This document shows, piece after piece, positions 1-11,668 of a stretch of DNA of 64,000 bases. How positions within the stretch are numbered: position 1 is the stretch's first letter; every line of letters begins with the position of its first letter. Both the position numbers and the translations under genes were made by a program. The stretch lies in contig NC_030816.1 in the NCBI RefSeq assembly GCF_001704415.2, forward strand, positions 82,214,713 through 82,278,712. Reading direction: 5' to 3'. The notes under the pieces were generated by a model, which searched no databases, was not told the DNA's origin, and worked only from the letters and a program-made list of their open reading frames with translations. The stretch comes from Capra hircus. Its lineage: Eukaryota; Chordata; Mammalia; Artiodactyla; Bovidae.

Positions 1-1343
1 AGAGAGAGAAAGGGGCAGACTGTTTACACAAAGAAATAATTGCTGAAAACTCCCCAAATCTGGGGAATAGACATACAGATTCAGTGATCCTCATGGTTCC
101 CAAATAAGGTGAACTTAGAGAAGTACACACCAGCATACATCATAATCAGGTCATCGGAAGTCCAAAGACAAAGCAGATTTTAAAATTGGCGAGAATAAGA
201 GCAACTTGTCTCGTATAAGGAGACTCCATAAACCTATTGGTGAACTTTTCAGTAGGAACCTTGCGGTCCAAAAGGGGATGTGACTATATATTCAAAATGC
301 TAAGTGAAAAAAACTACTAATCAAGAATACCATACCTTGCAAAACTGTACTTCAAAAGTGATAGAGAGATAAAGGCTTTCATAGACACACGAAAGCTAAA
401 GTAGTTCATCACCACTACACCTGCCTTACAACAAATGCTAAAGGGAATTCTTTAAGTTGAAATGAAAGGATGGCAAACAAAAATATGAAAGTAGAAAACT
501 TGCTAATAAAGGTATAGACAAATGCAGACTTTCGTTACTATAATGGTGATGGATATACCCCTTTTAGTTATAAGAAAGCTTAAAAGATAACTATTAAAAA
601 TGACTGTATCTGGGAATACACAATGTAAAAATATAGAAATTGTGACATCAGTAAATGCAGTGGAATGAAATAATTAGAAGTAGAGTTTTATGCAACTATA
701 GTTGTTAGGAGTTTAAAATAGACTGACATTAGCTATAATTTATTTCATGTAAGCTCCATGTGAACGAAAAATATTCTTCTAGATGATATGAAAAAGAAAA
801 AGAAATCCAAGCATATGAATATAAAAAAAAATCAATGAAACACGAAGGAAGATAGCAAGAGAGGAAAAGAGGGACAAACGAACTAAAAGATTGACAGAAA
901 ACAGTTAACAATATAGTAATAATAAGTCCTTCCCTATTAATAATGACTTTAAATGTAAATGAATTAAACTCCCTAATAAAAAGACACAAAGTAGCTGGTC
1001 TGCTGAAAAAAACAAAAACAAGGTCCAACTATATGCTTCCTGTAGGAGACTCACTTCAGGTTGAAGATATATATAGGCTGAAAGTGAAGAGATGGAAAAA
1101 GGTATTCCATGCAAATGATGACCAAAAGGGAACAAAGATGACTGTAATTATATCACACAGAATAGATGTTAAGGACTGTCACAAGAGATAAGGAAAAACA
1201 TAAAGGCAAAAGGGTCAACTTACCAGTAAGAAATAACAATTGTAAATATATATGCATACACTAGAAGAGCACCTAAATATATAGAACACTCAATTATTAT
1301 ACAAAGCAAACACTGACACAAGTGAAAGGAGAAGTACTAGAAA
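1..1343 (+). repeat. Old L1 LINE fragment, left part (interrupted by mariner)
   Basis: A-rich sequence with phrases typical of old mammalian L1 (L1M) in sense orientation, e.g. around 1020-1060 (CCAACTATATGCTTCCTGTAGG, then GAGACTCACTTCAGG) and 1080-1130. The element resumes at about 3694 after a mariner insertion, with GACAGCAATCCAGTAATG directly continuing the L1 text. No open frame survives. Confidence 0.65.
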
Positions 1344-2054
1344 TATTAAGGTTGGTGAGAAGGTAATTGCGATTTTGGACCATGAATTTAAAATCATCAT
1401 AACTAAGCTGAAACGTGTATTAATCAAAATAGGAGCCATTACAATCAACACATTTTTACCAATGAGAAATAAGTTTCTTTATTACTGTAGCATAAAAATC
1501 CATGCTTCAGGATTCAGCAAACTCTTGGAAAGCATTCTCTGCCTCTTGCTGGTTGTGGAAGTATTTTCCCTGGAAAAGGTTGTCAAGATGCTTGAAGTAG
1601 TGATAGTAGGTTGTTGAGAGATCAGGTGAATAGAGTAAATGAGGCAAAACTTAATAGCCCAATTCATTCAACTTTTGAAGCATTAGTTGTGCGACATGTG
1701 GTCGGGTTTTGTCATGGAGAATTGGACTCATTCTGTTGACCAGTGCTGGCTGCAGGCCATGCAGTTTAGTGCGTTTCCATTTGCTGAGCATACTTCTCAG
1801 ATGTAATGGTTTCACTGGGACTCAGAAAGCTGCGGTGGATCAGACCAGCAGCGGACCACCAAACAATGATCATGACCTTTTTTGGGTACAAGTTGGCTTT
1901 AGGGAGTGCTTTCAAGCTTCTCAGCTAGCCCCTGAGATGGTCATCACTGGTTGTCATGTAAAATGACACATTTCACCACAGGTCACAATCCAGTTGAGAA
2001 ATGGTTCATGGTTGTTGTGTAAAATAAGAGAAGACAACACTTCAATACAACAGT

Positions 2055-2981
2055 TCGGTTCAGTTCAGTCGCTCAGTCGTGTCCAACTCTTTGCGACCCC
2101 ATGAATCGCAGCACGCCAGGCCTCCCTGTCCATCACCATCTCCCGGAGTTCACTCAGACTCACGTCCATTGAGTCCATGATGCCATCCAGCCATCTCATC
2201 CTCGGTCGTCCCCTTCTCCTCCTGCCCCCAGTCCCTCCCATCATCACAGTCTTTTCCAGTGAGTCAACTCTTCACATGAGGTGTCCAAAGTACTGGAGCT
2301 TCAGCTTTAGCATCATTCCTTCCAACGAAATCCCAGGGTTGACCTCCTTCAGAATGGACTGGTTGGATCTCCTAGCAGTCCAAGGGACTCTCGAGTCTTC
2401 TCCAACACCACAGTTCAAAAGCATCCATTTTTCAGCTCTCAGCCTTCTTCACAGTCCAACTCTCACATCCATACACGACCATAGGAAAAATCATAGCCTT
2501 GACTAGACGGACCTTGGTCGGCAAAGTAATGTCTCTGCTTTTGAATATGCTATCTAGGTTGGTCATAACTTTTCTTCCAAGGAGTAAGCGTCTTTTAATT
2601 TCATGGCTACAGTCACCATCTGCGGCGATTTTGGAGCCCCCAAAAATAAAGTCTGACACTGTTTCCACTGTTTCCCCATCTATTTCCCATGAAGTGATGG
2701 GACCAGATGCCATGATCTTCGTTTTCTGAATGTTGAGCTTTAAGCTAACTTTTTCACTCTCCTCTTTCACTTTCATCAAGAGACTTTTTAGCTCCTCTTC
2801 ACTTTCTGCCATAAGGGTGGTATCATCTGCATATCTGAGGTTATTGATATTTCTCCCGGCAATCTTGATTCCAGCTTGTGTTTCTTCCAGTCCAGCGTTT
2901 CTCATGATGTACTCTGTATATAAGTTAAATAAGCAGGGTGACATTATACAGCCTTGACGTACTCCTTTTCCTATTTGGAAC
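2055..2981 (-). mobile_element. BovB LINE, 5'-truncated, inserted in mariner
   Basis: The minus strand encodes BovB reverse-transcriptase C-terminal sequence (GKGVRQGCIMSPCLFNLYTE, then LRYADDTTLMAES) followed by the BovB 3' end with the ruminant CGACTGAGCGACTGAACTGAA-type tail at 2055-2090. It is flanked by a 7-bp target-site duplication, CAACAGT, at 2048-2054 and 2982-2988. The minus-strand open stretch 2432-3022 fuses eleven mariner codons to BovB and is not a gene. Confidence 0.9.
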
Positions 2982-3026
2982 CAACAGTATTTTTTTAAAT
3001 TTTGGGTCAGCTCATGAGGCACCCAC

Positions 3027-3196
3027 TTATGAGCTTATGGACTGTAGCTTGCCAGGCTCGTCTCTCAACGGGATTCTCCAGGCAAGAACACTGAAGTTGG
3101 TTGCCATGCCCTTCTCCAGGGATTGAACCCACATTTCTTATAGTTCCTGCACTGGCAAGTGGGTTCTTTACAACTAGCGCCACCTGGGAACCCCTT
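3027..3196 (-). mobile_element. Bov-tA SINE inserted in mariner
   Basis: In reverse orientation the sequence shows the Bov-tA body (GGATTCTCCAGGCAAGAACA) and ends in the tRNA-Glu-derived head complement (GCGCCACCTGGGAACCCC). It interrupts mariner transposase sequence between the LKQTE.VK and KWVPHEL segments. Confidence 0.85.
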
Positions 3197-3693
3197 CACT
3201 ATTTCGGTTTGCTTCAAACGCCTAACGACTATAGAATGGTCAACATTGAGTTCTTCAGCGACTTCTTGTGTAGTTGTAAGAGGATCAGCTTCAGTGATTC
3301 TCTCAGTTGGTCGTTGTCAACTTCCAATGACCAGCCACTGCTCTCCTCATCTTCAAGGCTCTCATCTCCTTTGCCTAGCTTCTTGACTCACCACTGCATT
3401 GTACATTAGTTAGCAGTTCCTGGGCCAGATGTGTTGTTGATATTGTGAGTTGTCTCTGCTGCTTTACTACCCATTTTGAACTCGAATAAGAAAATTGCTC
3501 AAATTTGCTTTTTGTTTAATATCATTTCCCTAGTCTAAATAAATATAAAACAAACAGCAAGTCATTAGCAAAAAATAAAGTGAAAAATGCACATTAAGAT
3601 GATGTATAACATAACCACATTTAAGAATGTATTTTAATATCAAACAGCAAAGTTCAACAATGCAAAACCACAGTTACTTCTGCAGCAACCTAA

Positions 3694-3835
3694 ACAGACA
3701 GCAATCCAGTAATGTAGGAGACTTCACTGCCACTCTCAATACTGGATAGAACACACAGATGGAAAATCCATAGAGAAACAGTGCCCTTTGACAACACTAT
3801 AAACCAAGTAGACCTAACAGATATGTTTGTGTTTT
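3694..3835 (+). repeat. Old L1 LINE fragment, right part
   Basis: Continues the L1 sequence broken at 1344 (GGAGACTTCACTGCCACTC, then ACACTATAAACCAAGTAGACC). The two parts read as one element when the mariner at 1345-3693 is removed. Confidence 0.6.
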
Positions 3836-3909
3836 TTTATCTCAAACACATCAAGTTTATTTTAATAATAATTATATACATAGTATAATATGTCACAGAC
3901 TGCTTCCAT

Positions 3910-4037
3910 CAATTCTTTGGTGCTCAGCTTTCTTTATGGTCCAGCTCTCACATCCATACATGAGTACTGGAAAAACCATAGGTTTGACTAGACGGACCTT
4001 TGTCAGCAACATAATATCTCTGCTTTTTAATATGCTG
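3910..4037 (-). mobile_element. BovB fragment
   Basis: A short reverse-orientation piece of the BovB 3' ORF region (CTCACATCCATACATGAGTAC, then GACTAGACGGACCTTTGTCAGC), directly followed by L1 sequence. No coding capacity. Confidence 0.75.
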
Positions 4038-4988
4038 TTGTTGGATCATAGGATAGTTCTATTTTTAACTTTTTAAGGAACCTCCATCAGTGTTCTCCAC
4101 AGTGGCTATACCAATTTACATTCCGAACAACAGTATAGGAAGGTTCCCTTTTCTCCACACCCTCTCCAGCATTTATTCTTTGTAGATTTAAAAAAATTTT
4201 TTATTTATTTATTTAGTTATGACTGTGCTGGTGTTCCTTGCTGTGCAAGGTTCTTCTCTAGTTGTGGCGAGTGGGCTGCTCTCTCGCTGCGACACGTGGG
4301 CATCTCATTGTGGTGGCTTCGCTTGTTGCCGAGCACAGGCTCTAGGACATGCAGCCTTCAGCAGTTACAGCACGTGGGTGGCATAGTTGCGGCTCCCAGG
4401 CCCTAGAGCACAGGTTCAGTGCTTGGGGCACACGAGCTTAGCTGCTCCACAGTATGTGGGGTCTTCCCTGATCAGGGCTTGCATCCATGTCTCCTGCATT
4501 GGCAGGCGGATTCTTCATCACTGAGCCACCAGGGAGGCCCTGTTTGTAGATTTTTTCATGATTGCCTTTCTGACTGGGTGTGAGGTGATACCTCATTATA
4601 GTTTTGATTTGCATTTCTCTAAAAGTGATGTTGAATGTCTTTTCATGTGCCTCTTGGCCCTCTGTATGTCTTCCTTGAAGAAACATCTGTTTAGATCCTC
4701 TGCCCATTTTTTGATTGGGTTGTTTGGTTTCTTGGATATTGGGCTGCACACACTGTTTGTAAATTTTGGAACATTAATCCGTTGTCGGTTGCATCATTTT
4801 CTCCCATTCTGTAGGTTGTCTTTTCATTTTGTTTGTGATTTCCTTTGCTATGCAAAAGCTTTGTAATTAGGTCCCATTTGTTTATTTTTGTTTTATTTCC
4901 ATTACCCTAGGAGATGAGTTGAAAAAGTTACTACTATCATTTAGTCAGTCAGTGTTCTGCCTATGTTTTCCTCTAAAAGCTTTATAGT
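4038..4988 (-). repeat. L1 LINE 3' region, antisense, with a CHR SINE inside
   Basis: Typical antisense L1 text on the + strand: AACCTCCATCAGTGTTCTCC at 4080, then ACACCCTCTCCAGCATTTATTC, and after the SINE GTGAGGTGATACCTCATTAT and the run to GTTTATTTTTG. The L1 is split at 4190 by a CHR SINE. Confidence 0.75.
4191..4541 (-). mobile_element. CHR-type tRNA-Glu SINE in L1
   Basis: A reverse-orientation cetartiodactyl SINE with the CHR body (GTGGCGAGTGGGCTGCTCTC, GTTGCGGCTCCCAGGCCC) and the tRNA-derived head at the right (GATTCTTCATCACTGAGCCACCAGG). It is flanked by the L1 duplication TTTGTAGATTT at both ends. Confidence 0.8.
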
Positions 4989-4989
4989 A

Positions 4990-5288
4990 TTGGGCCACCA
5001 TCACCCTGATACCAAAGCCAGACAAAGACACTATAAGGAAAGAAAATTACAGACCAATATCCCTGATGAACATAGATGCAAAAATCCACAACAAAATACT
5101 GGCAAACTGAGTGAAACAGCTCATTAATAAAATCTCACACAACAGTCAAGTGGGGTTTATCCCTGGAATGCCAAGATGTTCACCATACAAAAATCAATCA
5201 CTGTAATACACCCATTAACAAAATACAGGATAAGAACCATATGGTCATCTCAGTAGATGCAGACAAAGCATTTGACAAGATTCAGCAC
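4990..5288 (+). repeat. L1 ORF2 reverse-transcriptase fragment
   Basis: The sense strand shows the L1 ORF2 stretch for IPKPDKDT, ENYRPISLMN and SVDADKAFDKIQHP, broken by several stops. It ends abruptly at 5288, where an unrelated C-rich sequence begins. Confidence 0.8.
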
Positions 5289-6832
5289 CCCGCCTCCCTC
5301 CTCTTCCCCTCTCCCCTTCTCCCAGTCATGTCTGCACAAGTGGTAGTTGAGATCAGCTCCTTGTCCTGCAGTAGTGATTCCTGGATAAAATCTGATCTTG
5401 CCTCCCTGACTGGTGTCGGCTTCGCGGACCTTCGACAGCAGCCACAGGCGCTGTTGGGCCCACCCCCATCACTGCGCATCCTGACCTCTTCTGTTGAGTC
5501 ACAAGGTTTTCAGTCTCCTCAGACCAGGAAATCATTTCCTTTTAGCCCTTTTGTTAAGGAAGTTTATTAGTAGCCACAGGAAAAAATGACTGTTTCCACA
5601 TAATGAGAAATGTATTTAGATATTTATTGAAAGAGTTGGAGCCTTTTGAAACAGGAAAGAATTTGAGAACTCATCTAATACAACTTTTTTTAGATTAAGA
5701 TGAGAACAGTACTCAGGAAGGCAAATGATCAATTCAAAGTGACATAAGTAGTTAGGAATCAAAATAAAACCAGACCCCTAGCAAGCCAACTCCCAATTCT
5801 GAGTTCTTTGCAAAGGAAAGCATGTTTTGCCAGTAGACTTAAGATGATCTTCAGCAAACAGGCCCAGCACCTTTCATCCAGCTCCAGAGATCTGATAATG
5901 GAGCTGTATTCCTGAACCTTTTCTCTCTACTTCATTCCATGTGTACTTAAGTATATTTCAATAGCGTACTCACATGGTGTATAATCCTAAATGTTTAAAA
6001 GGATATATGATGAAAAGTTCCCTTTCTCCCCACTACCCCCAGCCACCCACTTCTGTCCCTAGAGGTGATTAGTGTTTCCAATTACTTGTGTGTCCTTCCA
6101 GAGGTATCCTAGTTAAATGTGTTTTTAAATTACTCCTGTAGTCAGACTGTTCCCCTCCACTCCCCAGAAATAATGCGCAGGTGTCTTAAAAGGATGAATA
6201 AACTTTAAAATGGAACCTGAAAGATTTGGGGAAGAATGTTATAGCAGTGAAAATTATTTAATGTTAAAGTCAGTACCTGAGGTGGATAGACTATCTCCTT
6301 CTCTGAAAATCTTTAAACATAGAGTAGGTTCTCTTCTTTATGGGTTAGTTTATAAGCAGTTATCCTGCAGTGAGGAGATGAAACTACTTCAAAATTACAT
6401 GTTTAGCCCAGAGATACGAATTTTTATTATAGCTGTTTGGGGCTAGATTTCTTTCCCATGTTTATCAGAATAAGTCTTAAAATGCCTGTTTTAGAAATGA
6501 TTATTAGAATCAATTGTGAAGTTATATTTTATCCTTTTTTTTTTTTTTGAACCAGGAAAGACTCTGTTAATCAGTTGAGCAGTTCTGTCCTTTGCAACTG
6601 TCTGATGTTAGTGGCTGAAAAAATACTGAAAAATATTAGTCACAAAATGCTCAAATCTGGCCTTGAAGCACATTTGAAAGCTAGTGTTTTGAAGCCGACA
6701 AGGAGGTCTTTCAAAACCAAAGTGTTACTTCAGTGCATCTCAGGACAGAAGATTCCTGCCAAGGAGCAAAAGGATGTTACTACACTCCCCTCCCCACCCT
6801 CCATGGCCGTGCATGTAGGCACTTGACACCAG
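5289..6832. other. TULP4 intron, mostly unassigned
   Basis: 5289-5575 starts with a pyrimidine-rich tract and has a sharp left edge against L1; it may be part of an old LTR or other repeat, which I could not identify. 5576-6832 is AT-rich unique-looking intron with no exon-like frame or splice pair that I can support. Confidence 0.4.
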
Positions 6833-7621
6833 CTGCAGGCATCTCTCAGGTATTGTGGATTTGGTTTCAGACCATTGCACTACAGTGAAGCAGATACATT
6901 TTTTGGTTTCCCAGTGCATACAAAAATTAAGTTTTTACTATACTGTAGTCTATTAAAATTATGCAATAACATTATGTCTAAAAGAAAAAAATGTATATAC
7001 TTTAATTTTAAAATACTTTATTGCTAAAAAGAAAAATGCTATCATCTGAGCAAGTGGTAATCTTTTTGTTGGCAGAGGGCCTTGTCTCAGTTTTGATGGT
7101 TGCTGACTGCTCAGGGTGGTGGTTGCTAAATGTGGGGGTGGCTGTGGCCATTTCTTAAAATGAGACAGCAGTGAAGCTTGCCACATTAATTGGCTCTTCC
7201 TTGCATGAACCATTTCTCTGTAGCATGCAGTGCTGTGTTTGATAGCTTTCTATACAGAGGAGAACTTCTTTCAAAATCAGTCAGTTCCCACAAACCCTTG
7301 CTTTATCAACTAAGTTTATGTCATATTCTAGAGCCTTTGTTGTCATTTAAATAATCAAGTTTACCATCTTACAGGGACTTGGTTTCCCAAAAGAATTACA
7401 ATAGTCAGTATCAAAGGTCACTGGTCTCAGATCACCATGACAAATATAATAATGAAAAAGTTTGAAATACTGTGAGAATTATCAAAATATTACACAGATA
7501 CAAATCATATTGGAAAAACAGCATGGACAGACTAGCTTGATGCAGGGTTGCTACAAACCTTTAGTTTAAAAAAAATACAATATATGCAAAGTATAATAAA
7601 ATAAGGTATGCCTATAGTCAG
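6833..7621 (-). mobile_element. Tigger1-type DNA transposon, internally deleted
   Basis: The left end (CAGGCATCTCTCAGGTATTG, then GTTTCCCAGTGCATACAAAA) and the right end (AATAAAATAAGGTATGCCTATAG) match the Tigger1 termini as I recall them. The middle (AGCAAGTGGTAATCTTTTTG and the GTAGCATGCAGTGCTGTGTTTG stretch near 7220) is transposase 3' sequence in reverse. The junction near 7370 jumps from the C-terminal transposase region to the far end, so most of the ORF is deleted. Confidence 0.8.
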
Positions 7622-10600
7622 AATTTAATAGTAACTTTGTCATCCTCTCCCCCAGCTTTAAATCACAAAAGCAAATAAATGGGAAAAATCGGCTCCTTTT
7701 GCGACTAGTTTGTATGCTACTCGTTGAACTCTACTGCGTTTACATAAGCATATATTTTTATAGTTGAAATTTCCTAACATGGTCTTTATTCAAGTATTTA
7801 GATGAGGACCAGTCTTCAGAGATAAAGGTACTGATGATACATCGTCACTGGTTGCAAAACATAAATCTTTTGAATGATTTTCTGTCTTCTTCCTGCGGCT
7901 TAGTTCATTTTAAATTGCTGGGGATAATTGTGTTACATTTTAAAATGATTACATCTAAAAATAGTTTAGAATGGAGAGATTGTATGTGGATACCATAATT
8001 TTTTAAAAACATAGCAATGGTATTAAGCACTGCCCTGAAGCAGTGTCCCCTGTCCAGAGGGACAGCCATTGAACCCAAGGGCTGGCAGATTTCTACCACC
8101 TTTGGTTCTTAGTGTGCATATTACAGAGGGACCATTATCTCCACCCCTCTGTGAAGCCTGCAGTCCAGCAGAAATAGGAGGGAAAACCTGAGACAGAAAT
8201 TTAAACTATCTATAACTAAAAGTGTTTTAGAGGCCAGTTTTATGGGAAAATATGAGCATTGATCTAGTTAAAAGAAGAAAAGAAAGAAGCTGTTCATGTG
8301 TAGGAAAAAACTTGAGCAAAGGCTAAAGCTTTGGGCAGAAATGCATTTACTGAGAGTCACTGAGTGTCCACTGGTGACTGGCAGCAGGTGAGAGCCTATG
8401 GCTGCAGACCTGCCCTCGGAAGCTCATGGTGCCGCAGAAACAGAGTACTGTAGGGACCATGGCTAGAGTGAGGACAAGTCTGTGTGGTGGGTCTCAAAAG
8501 CCTTGACACGTGATGTCTGAGCCCGTTACATACCAGACCCCGTACTGGACACCAGAGAAAAAGCACAAACCACAGTCTCTGCCAGGAGAGGACCTGCTGT
8601 GTGTGTTGGCCAGGGGACAGACGAGGTCATGCACCTCATCAGGGACAGGTTGACTCTGACGGGCCTGGCCTTTAACACATCCAGGGGTCGATGGCTGGCA
8701 GGCAGTTGGAGTGTGTGAGTCTGGAGCTTAGGGGAATGGCCTGGACAGGGAGCAAGCCAGGCCATGGACATGACTGTGACCTCCTAGAGAGGGGAAAGGG
8801 TCTGGGCCAAGCCTAAAGGAGGAGACCAAGCCTGGGCAAGAGGAGCCAGACCAGTCTGTCCAGAGCCCCAGAACAGGGAGGAGAGGCTGCAGAGAGTGAT
8901 GCTTTTGCCCATATGTGGATTCATGATTGTTTAGACTTTGCGATCTTGTTCCTTTGAAGTCCTTGGCTCAGAGAAGCTTTATCTCATTCAAAGTGGTGAG
9001 GCATTTAAAGAACTTATAATAGAGGAGATCTTCAGAAATCTGATTTTATATCACGTCAGTGTTCTTCAGTTATCTGACATACTTATTCCAAAACAGAGTA
9101 ACTTCCTCCATCACTGCTTGACAGCTCAAGCATTAGGGATGCCTTTTTCCTTCTCCCTGATCTTAATAGTGCATTAACTTCCAAAAGAGCTGTAGTCAGA
9201 GTTGATTAATGTTGGGGAATTTGGAGGCTGGTTCTCTTTGTCCTCTTTTGCTTTAGTGTGATGTTGAACACTGAAAACTCACTAAGCCACCAGTCCTTCA
9301 TTCAGGAATTAGATGGTGTCTGTTCTCCAAAATGGAAAAATGTGTTACTCAAACGATGCTTCATTTCCTCCCTCCCTTCACAGAGGCTGCTGTGTGTCCT
9401 CTTGAGGACAGGCCCTGGGGAGAGCGCAGTGAGAGCAGACACAGTCCATATCCTGAAAAGCTTAAGTCTAGCATGGGAGCCAGACAGATCAGATAACCAC
9501 ACAGTAAGACGCAAGAATACTGAGGGTCGCCATGCCAGTGGAGACTGGGAACTGCATTGGAAGGGGCCAGGGAGCGTGTTTGGGGTTGAGACACATTTAA
9601 TTCTGGGGACTTGAGAAGAATAACTGTTTGCTGTTGCCTGCTCATGAGCTATGTTTATGAGAAACAAAGTCATAACTGGTGAAATAACCCCTTCACATTA
9701 TCCAAGGTATGGCACCGCCCTTGAGACGTGCTTGAACAAGTGAGTGAGGATGTGGGAAGCAGAGAATAGAAGCCTGCATCCTGGGATGTCACTTTAGAGG
9801 GCTTCCGATACATCTTCTTCCTCTGAAATATGCAAATTGTAGTTGAAGTTATAAGAGGTCAGGTTCCATCTTCATCTGCACTGCGGACTGCTCAGGAGAC
9901 ACCTGCCGTGTCCGCCTCCCCAGCCCGGGTCTCATGAGGTCCTCGTGGGCATGCTAGTGGATACTCATTTTCAGTGTTGGCAGCCAAGAATTCAGCTTTT
10001 CCTAAAATGACTTTTACTCTGTTCCTAGTACAACTTATCTCTTTTTCCTGTAAGCAGCATTCAATATGATTCATCACCAGCCCTGAAGGAAAACTGTTTC
10101 AGCTTTCTTTCTTTTTTTTTTCTTACTTTCCAGTCATTAAAATGTAGCTCATGTTTAAAGGAGTATTTGATGGACAATTGGTTTATCTCAACAGCTCTGT
10201 CAGCTTATTACTGCTTAAATGAAATATATCTTCTTTTGCAGTTAATCTCTCTTAATCATCTGGATTTATGTCCTAAGATTGCCTTCTGATTGTCACTGAC
10301 TTTAACTCACTCATGTAACCATAAATACTTATTTAATGTCCACTGTACCCAAAGCTCTTGTTAGGTCCCAGGGGTACAACTGTGGACAGTCTTTGACCTC
10401 CAAAAGCTCAGTGTCAAAATCTTAAAAGCAGAAAGAGTCATGGACCTAAAAAGTCTAAAATAACTTTCTTTTTATGTAAATCCTGGTCTTTCTAGGTAAA
10501 TAGCCCTGGCTTGACCACTTAATGACTTTGTCAACTTACTTGAGCTCTGTTAAGTTGTTTCTGCATCTATAAAGTGGAAATAACTTGCATGGTTCTCACA

Positions 10601-11487
10601 ATGAGTTGCTGACGATTAGAGAATTCTCATTAGACACAAAAGATACAAAGATTTCAGGGCCACCCATCAGAATGACGCCTATCGGGGGGCTTCCAGCAGC
10701 TGTGAGCAGCTCCTCTGCCGCTCTGAGGGAGGGCGCCCACCATCCCCCCCACCCCCGCGTCCAGCCTTCCTCTGCCTGCTTGTACCCTAGCCTTGGCCAT
10801 GTGCCTGCCCGCACCCCAGCACACGCCTGAGAATGTGCTCGGGGTGGGTGACTGAGGGGACCCCCAGGAGCAGCCCTCAGTACACAAGGCGTCAGTCCCA
10901 TCTCAGCTCCATGCCAGCAGTGCTGGCGCTTAGCTGGCAGGATTATTCAGACAGTTGATGAGGTAAACTTTGTTAGAATTGTGCTTAGTACAAAGTAAGC
11001 ACTTAATGTATTAATACCATTAATTTACTATAACATTATTACTTAAATACATCAACCCTGATACTGTTCTCAGTGAAATGAAACACAAGATAAACGGGCT
11101 TACGTACACTTGCATATGATGATCCTCTGATGCTGCTTTTTTTTAGAGAGAGAAAAATAAGAGAATATTATCTTCCTCTTGACCCCCCTCCTCCAACTGA
11201 AAAAAAAAACAAAACTCACAAAATGTGACACAGTGATTTTGACATTATTCGAAAGCGTCCACATACCATATTTATTACAGCACTAGTTCCCTTTCGCTAA
11301 CAGAGGACTAAAATTCTTCCAGAAAGAGCCAGCTAACAAGCTTTGTGTATCCCTCTGTTGCTTAGCTGGTCTCTTCTTCCAGTTCTTAGGTACTGTGTCC
11401 TGTGAACACGTAGAGGTGGGAGTGGGGTGGGGCCACAACCGCTGTCCTCTCTGCCCGCCCATCGGAGGTCCTGCTCCTCTGCTGCAG
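7622..11487. other. TULP4 intron upstream of first visible exon
   Basis: Contains MIR-like text at about 10490-10605 (TCTGCATCTATAAAGTGGAA) and 10960-11020 (AAAGTAAGCACTTAATGTATT), and an ancient-repeat-like stretch at 10320-10395. No coding exon was found: the missing upstream TULP4 exon sequence (...ITCGIWTPDDQQ) is not present. Nothing else could be assigned. Confidence 0.5.
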
Positions 11488-11668
11488 GTACTGTTCGGCA
11501 CCGCCGACGGGCAGGTGATCGTCATGGACTGTCACGGCCGGATGCTGGCCCACGTCCTGCTGCACGAGTCGGACGGCATCCTCAGCATGTCCTGGAACTA
11601 CCCCGCCTTCCTGGTGGAGGACAGCAGCGAGAGCGACACCGACTCGGACGACTACTCCCCGCCCCAAG
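11488..11668 (+). CDS. TULP4: TULP4 coding exon 1 of window (WD40-like region)
   Basis: The acceptor is a CT-rich tract ending in CAG at 11485-11487, and the donor is GT at 11669. The 181 nt read VLFGTADGQVIVMDCHGRML at the start and end in an acidic SSESDTDSDDY stretch; the last base begins the Asp codon completed in the next exon. FGTADGQVIVMD is a typical WD-repeat blade segment. The upstream exon is not in this window. Confidence 0.95.

Larger units (their letters stand above)
1345..3693 (-). mobile_element. HSMAR2-like mariner DNA transposon, dead, with BovB and Bov-tA inserted in it
   Basis: Terminal inverted repeats are visible: TTAAGGTTGGTGAGAAGG at 1346 and the reverse complement TTTAGGTTGCTGCAGAAG at the right end (about 3676-3694). 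The transposase is encoded on the minus strand and is broken by stops and frameshifts. Recognisable pieces include an N-terminal FLFEFKMG-like segment near 3480, a VPHELTQN segment at about 2990-3020, and the C-terminal segment at 1480-1960 (LHDK, PHPPYSPDL-like). It is interrupted by Bov-tA (3027-3196) and BovB (2055-2981). Family assignment is from recall of the mariner protein. Confidence 0.8.

Noticed and set aside
5289..5575. 109-codon frame as a coding exon
   Set aside because: Its start is the L1 ORF2 fragment and the rest is unrelated C-rich sequence; an insertion chimera.
9258..9673. Overlapping 94-123-codon frames on both strands as a gene
   Set aside because: Overlapping frames with no family similarity in an intron; no splice support.
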